Positions 60,861 to 64,000 of a DNA stretch of 64,000 nt are shown here, piece by piece. The number at the start of each line of letters is the position of its first letter. The stretch's first letter is position 1. The notes beneath the pieces are model-generated. The model was not told the origin of the DNA. It worked only from the letters and a program-made list of their open reading frames with translations, and did no database searches. A program made the position numbers and the translations under genes. The DNA lies in NCBI GenBank assembly GCA_963731615.1, contig CAVSWD010000003.1, positions 1-64,000 of the forward strand, read 5' to 3'. The DNA comes from Gaiellasilicea sp963731615. GTDB taxonomy: Bacteria; Actinomycetota; Thermoleophilia; Gaiellales; Gaiellaceae.

Positions 60861-61124
60861 ACGCGAATGGGCATCCGTGAGCTTCGCGACACGCTCACGC
60901 AGACGATCCGGCGGGTGCGGAACGGCGAGTCGATCGAGATCACGCACGATGGGACTCCCGTCGCGAGGATCGTCCCGTACCAGGAGGACCGTCGCGATCA
61001 GCTGATCGCCGAGGGAAAGCTCTGGCCGGCTCGTCGAGCCACCATGTATCCGCTGCCCGAGCCGTTGCAGCAGACCGGGCCGATCTCTGCGAGCGAGGCG
61101 CTGGCTGACGACCGGGGCGACTGA
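60858..61124 (+). CDS. Type II antitoxin, Phd/YefM family
   Basis: An 88-residue antitoxin: IRELRDTLTQTIRRVRNGES is the DNA-binding N-terminal part, and EITHDGTPVARIVPY the beta hairpin. The C-terminal arm (LPEPLQQTGPISASEALADD) would cover the toxin. ATG lies at the end of a palindromic operator. It is intact, while the toxin gene after it is frameshifted. The methyltransferase frame before it runs through into this gene because of the frameshift there. Confidence 0.85.
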   Translation: MTRMGIRELRDTLTQTIRRVRNGESIEITHDGTPVARIVPYQEDRRDQLIAEGKLWPARRATMYPLPEPLQQTGPISASEALADDRGD

Positions 61125-61524
61125 GACGCAGGTCTACGTCAGACGCTTCGGCCCTGGTCAAGCTCGTCGTCGACGAGCACGAAACGAGCGCCCTGCACGC
61201 GTATCTGAACGACCGGAAGCCGAAGCTCACGACGTGTGCGATCGCCGTGGTCGAGGTGTTCCGTGCCGTCCGCGTCGCCGGTCTCGGAGCCGACGGCGCG
61301 CGGCGGGCGGCAGATGCATCTCGACGAGGCCGATCTCGTCGATGTGGATCGCGAGTTGCTCGACTCTGCGGTGTCGTGGACGTCCGCGCGTGTGCGCAGC
61401 GTCGACGCGATCCACCTCGCGAGCGCGGTCCGCGTTGGCGCTCGACGAGATGTTGGTGTACGACAGCCGTCTCGCCGAGGCCGCCGCGGCCGCCGGGCTC
61501 GAGGTGCTCAGCCCGGGCGCGTGA
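61105..61524 (+). pseudogene. VapC-like PIN-domain toxin, three frameshifts
   Basis: A PIN ribonuclease of about 135 residues reads across three frames: QVYVDASALVKLVVDEHET (first Asp, after dropping one A near 61141), then AIAVVEVFRAVRVAGLG, then DEADLVDVDRELLDSAVSWT and RVRSVDAIHLASA, then LDEMLVYDSRLAEAAAA. All four acidic active-site residues are present. Breaks are near 61141, 61311 and 61440. No ATG or GTG start is seen; CTG 61105 overlapping the antitoxin is possible. The stop overlaps the rsmD GTG. Confidence 0.65.
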
Positions 61525-62048
61525 GGATCATCGCCGGCAGCCACCGCGGCGCGCGGATCGCCGCGCCGAAAGGGCTCGCGACCCGCCCGACCGGTGACCG
61601 CGTGCGCGAGGCCGCGTTCAACCTGATCGGCCCGGTCGACGACGCCCGTGTCCTCGACCTCTACGCCGGCTCGGGTGCAATGGGGATCGAGGCGCTCTCG
61701 CGCGGGGCGGCAAACGTGACCTTCGTCGAGAGCGACCGTGCAGCCTGCAGCACGATCTCGGCGAACCTGGAGAAGCTGAAGCTGACCGGGGCCAAGGTCG
61801 TCTGCGCGGACGCCGTCTGGACAGTGCGACGGGACACGCGCACCTACGATCTCGTTCTCGTCGATCCGCCCTACGAGCTCTGGGCCGAGCTCGAGCCGAA
61901 GCTCGCCGAGCACCTGCCGCGGGTACTGGCGCCGGACGGCGTCCTCGTCGTCGAGACAGGCTCGCGCACTGAGCCGTCGCTTCCGCTGCCGCTGCGCACG
62001 TCGCGGCGGTACGGTTCCGCGCGGCTCACACTCTTCGCGCACCCATGA
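61521..62048 (+). CDS. rsmD: 16S rRNA m2G966 methyltransferase RsmD
   Basis: A 175-residue RNA methyltransferase. RIIAGSHRGARIAAP, RPTGDRVREAAFNLI, VLDLYAGSGAMGIEALSRGA and LVLVDPPYEL are the family motifs. GTG start within the toxin stop, and an ATGA overlap with coaD, the common partner of rsmD. Confidence 0.93.
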   Translation: MRIIAGSHRGARIAAPKGLATRPTGDRVREAAFNLIGPVDDARVLDLYAGSGAMGIEALSRGAANVTFVESDRAACSTISANLEKLKLTGAKVVCADAVWTVRRDTRTYDLVLVDPPYELWAELEPKLAEHLPRVLAPDGVLVVETGSRTEPSLPLPLRTSRRYGSARLTLFAHP

Positions 62049-62560
62049 TCACTGCCATCTGTCCCGGCTCATACGACCCCGTCACGTTCGGCCACGTCGA
62101 CGTGATCGAGCGTGCCGCTGCGATCTTCGACCGCGTCGTCGTCGGCGTCGTCGGCAGCCCGCGGCACAAGACAACGCTCTTCAGCCTCGACGAGCGCGTC
62201 GAGTTCCTGCGCGAGGCGCTGGGCGACCTGGACAACGTCGAGGTCGACGTCTTCTCCGAGCTCGTGGTCGAGTTCGCCCGGCGCTGGCAGGCAAAGGTGA
62301 TCGTGAAGGGCCTGCGGGTGATCTCGGATTTCGAGTGGGAGACCCAGATGAACCAGCTCAACCGCCACCTCGCCCCGGAGATCGAGACCGTGTACGTGAT
62401 GGCGAGCCCGGCCGTCAGCTTCGTCTCCTCGAGCGGGGTGAAGGAGATCGCCGCCTTCGGCGGAAAAGTTGACGAACTCGTCCCGGACACCGTGGCGCGC
62501 CGACTCGCGGAGAAATTCCCGAACGGACGTCCCGGCGCCCCTGAAAATCCACGGGAGTAG
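62045..62560 (+). CDS. coaD: Phosphopantetheine adenylyltransferase
   Basis: A 171-residue hexameric enzyme for coenzyme A synthesis. PGSYDPVTFGHVDVIERA has the T/HxGH-type nucleotide site, VKGLRVISDFEWETQMNQLN binds substrate, and VSFVSSSGVKEIAAFGG is the C-terminal motif. Coupled to rsmD by ATGA. Confidence 0.95.
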   Translation: MITAICPGSYDPVTFGHVDVIERAAAIFDRVVVGVVGSPRHKTTLFSLDERVEFLREALGDLDNVEVDVFSELVVEFARRWQAKVIVKGLRVISDFEWETQMNQLNRHLAPEIETVYVMASPAVSFVSSSGVKEIAAFGGKVDELVPDTVARRLAEKFPNGRPGAPENPRE

Positions 62561-62563
62561 ACT
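62558..62563 (+). promoter_or_regulatory. -10-like hexamer TAGACT
   Basis: TAGACT, overlapping the coaD stop, lies 6 nt before the ATG of the coiled-coil gene. The same hexamer precedes rpmB. Confidence 0.45.
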
Positions 62564-62569
62564 TCGCGC

Positions 62570-63088
62570 ATGGACGTTCTCGTACTCATCGACAAGCTCG
62601 ACGACCTCGTGCACAACGCCAAGGCCGTCCCTCTCACCGATCAGGTCCGCATCGATCGCGAGGAGATCTACGACATCCTCGACCAGATGCGGGCGACGAT
62701 TCCGGAGGAGATCAAGCAGGCACGCTGGATCGTCAAGGAGCGGCAGGAGATGCTGGCCGAGGCGAAGCGTGAGACCGACCGGATCCTCGGCGAGGCCCGC
62801 GAGCAGGCCGTGCGGGAGGCATCGCAGACCGAGATCGTCAAGCTCGCCGAGCGTCAGGCGCAGGAGATCGTCGACGACGCGCGCCGGCAGGCCCGCGAGA
62901 CGCGGCTCGAGATGGAGGACTGGGCGGACGGGATCCTGTCGACGCTCGAGGTCAACCTCGACAAGTTCCTGAGTGCGGTCAAGCGCGGCCGCGAGCGCCT
63001 GCACGAGCGCTCGCAGGAGACCGTCGTCGCCGGTGTCGGCCCCAGGGAGCTGGCGCGAGAGCCGGAAGACGAAACGTCTTACCTGTAG
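62570..63088 (+). CDS. Coiled-coil protein, DivIVA/ATP-synthase-B-like
   Basis: A 172-residue, highly charged helical protein. After a short N-terminal region (DVLVLIDKLDDLVHNAKAVP, a DivIVA-like lipid-binding feature is possible), a long coiled coil (about 60-130, QARWIVKERQEMLAEAKRET) runs to a conserved WADGILSTLEVNLDKFLSAV. It stands between coaD and the DUF177 gene, where actinobacteria often have a cell-division-associated coiled-coil gene. The exact role is unknown. Confidence 0.7.
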   Translation: MDVLVLIDKLDDLVHNAKAVPLTDQVRIDREEIYDILDQMRATIPEEIKQARWIVKERQEMLAEAKRETDRILGEAREQAVREASQTEIVKLAERQAQEIVDDARRQARETRLEMEDWADGILSTLEVNLDKFLSAVKRGRERLHERSQETVVAGVGPRELAREPEDETSYL

Positions 63089-63096
63089 GCGGGGAC

Positions 63097-63609
63097 GTGA
63101 CCCGCTTCCCGCTCCGTCGCCTCCGCCTCCGGCCCGGGGAGGAGCAGCGCGACGGCATCCCGATCGAGCTGGAGCCGTTCGAGATCGGTGGTGAGCGTTA
63201 CCTGCCGGTGCCCCACGAGGTGCAGGCTCGGTTCACCGTCGCCCAGGCGACGACGGGGCTCGACCTCCGACTCGCCTTCGACGTGCGGCTGCACGGGCCG
63301 TGCATGCGCTGCCTGGCGGACGCCGTCCTCGACATCCAGGTCGATGCGCGGGAGTACCACGCCGCGGACGCCGGCGCGGCCGACGAGCTCCGAAGCGAGT
63401 ACGTCGTCGATGACGACCAGCTCGATCTCACCGCCTGGGCACGCGACGCGATCGCGCTCGCGCTGCCCGACCAGATCCTGCACGCGCCCGACTGCGCCGG
63501 CCTCTGCCCGGTCTGCGGCAAGGACTTGAACGTGGAGCCGCACACGCACGACGACGAGACTCCGGATCCACGCTGGTCGGCGCTGGAAGAGCTCCGCGAC
63601 CGGCTGTAA
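63097..63609 (+). CDS. DUF177 (YceD-like) protein
   Basis: A 170-residue protein of the YceD family, linked with 23S rRNA processing. Two cysteine clusters, CMRCLAD and CAGLCPVCGKDL, probably bind zinc. EYVVDDDQLDLTAWARDAIALALP is characteristic. In most bacteria rpmF (L32) follows directly; here no rpmF is found. GTG start eight bases after the previous stop. Confidence 0.85.
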   Translation: MTRFPLRRLRLRPGEEQRDGIPIELEPFEIGGERYLPVPHEVQARFTVAQATTGLDLRLAFDVRLHGPCMRCLADAVLDIQVDAREYHAADAGAADELRSEYVVDDDQLDLTAWARDAIALALPDQILHAPDCAGLCPVCGKDLNVEPHTHDDETPDPRWSALEELRDRL

Positions 63610-63618
63610 GCTGCGGTT

Positions 63619-63632
63619 GGCGCTCCGGCGCC
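63619..63632 (+). terminator. Short GC hairpin after DUF177 gene
   Basis: GGCGC-TCCG-GCGCC forms a small stem ten bases after the stop codon. It is short, and its role as a terminator is uncertain. Confidence 0.35.
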
Positions 63633-63672
63633 CTCTGATGACGGACTAAGGCGAGACCCAGACGTTTTCCTC

Positions 63673-63687
63673 GGCGCCTACGGCGCC
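63673..63687 (+). terminator. GC hairpin before ABC-F gene
   Basis: GGCGCC-TAC-GGCGCC is followed by CGTTCTCGTTTC, the closest thing to a T-rich tail here. It lies 32 bases before the ABC-F start. Confidence 0.4.
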
Positions 63688-63718
63688 CGTTCTCGTTTCC
63701 CGTTCTGTAGGAGGTCTC

Positions 63719-64000
63719 GTGCGAGTCTCGCTCGCAGGCGTCGGCCGCTCGTTCGGCGCCCACACCGTTCTCGATCGCGTCGACCTGACGCTCGGCCCGC
63801 GCTCACGCCTCGGGCTCGTCGGGCCCAACGGGGCCGGCAAGTCGACGCTGCTGCGCCTCGCGGCAGGTCTCGACGAGCCTGACGAAGGCACCGTCGAGCG
63901 GACGCCGGCCTCGCTCACCGTCGGCTACCTGCCGCAGGAGCACGACCGCCGGCCGGGCGAGTCGCTGCTCTCCTATCTCGCCAGGCGCACCGGCGTGGCG
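63719..64000 (+). CDS. ABC-F family ATPase, N-terminal part (partial)
   Basis: The window ends inside this gene after 94 residues. The first ATPase domain has Walker A GPNGAGKSTLL, followed by LAAGLDEPDEGTVER and VGYLPQEHD, the pattern of ABC-F proteins, which act on the ribosome and not as transporters. GTG 63719 is supported by GGAGG six nt upstream. Which ABC-F subgroup (EttA-like, Uup or resistance type) cannot be told from this part. Confidence 0.85.
   Translation, partial: MRVSLAGVGRSFGAHTVLDRVDLTLGPRSRLGLVGPNGAGKSTLLRLAAGLDEPDEGTVERTPASLTVGYLPQEHDRRPGESLLSYLARRTGVA

Noticed and set aside
1..64000. tRNA, rRNA, CRISPR, insertion sequences, prophage
   Set aside because: No cloverleaf in any gap, no repeat-spacer array, and no transposase, integrase or phage protein was seen.

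Overview
The window is GC-rich, densely packed, and starts often with GTG or TTG. It looks like a chromosome segment of a deep-branching actinobacterium, most plausibly class Thermoleophilia (Gaiella/Solirubrobacter relatives). This rests on a rib-rpmB-asp23-fakA-recG-rsmD-coaD run, an aroF-tyrA-aroA-cmk-plsC-der-gpsA-metK run, deazaflavin(F420)-type reductases, and TANNNT boxes 6-9 nt before start codons, the arrangement of leaderless actinobacterial transcripts. The class assignment is inference. I see no rRNA, tRNA, CRISPR array, IS element or phage genes.

Layout. 1-7.9 kb: the dnaE 3' end, an AadA-like nucleotidyltransferase, a secreted glycosidase, an M14 peptidase, a Na+/H+ antiporter, a VOC protein, then an ECF sigma/anti-sigma operon with two duplicated small secreted proteins, closed by a strong hairpin. 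7.9-23.7 kb is the accessory part: two related SRPBCC proteins, a CPBP protease, two deazaflavin-type reductases, a zinc alcohol dehydrogenase, a universal stress protein, several uncharacterised proteins, a membrane-anchored NirK-like copper protein, a GNAT/acyl-CoA ligase fusion and a GAF histidine kinase with a NarL-type regulator. Together they resemble a redox or dormancy stress island.

23.9-38.8 kb is housekeeping: lgt, scpAB, an M29 aminopeptidase, rluB, trpS, then the aromatic amino acid, nucleotide, phospholipid and GTPase run through metK. 38.8-45 kb holds a badly frameshifted GMC oxidoreductase and a four-gene Fe3+-type ABC transporter operon that ends in its own DtxR-family regulator and carries three copies of a TGTAAGG-N4-CCTTACA operator. 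45-64 kb returns to housekeeping: priA-def-fmt-rsmB, rpe-ribD-ribE-ribBA-ribH, rpmB, asp23, a fatty-acid-kinase set with a lone receiver domain between its two parts, recG, a frameshifted methyltransferase, a VapBC-like module with a broken toxin, rsmD, coaD, a coiled-coil protein, a DUF177 protein and the start of an ABC-F gene.

Two features cut across the window. Many conserved genes, including near-essential ones (aroF, recG), carry single-base frameshifts with conserved motifs intact on both sides. This points to indel errors in the sequence, although local decay (GMC oxidoreductase, toxin) is also possible. Small dispersed palindromic repeats also occur, one of them inside the rsmB coding sequence in frame.
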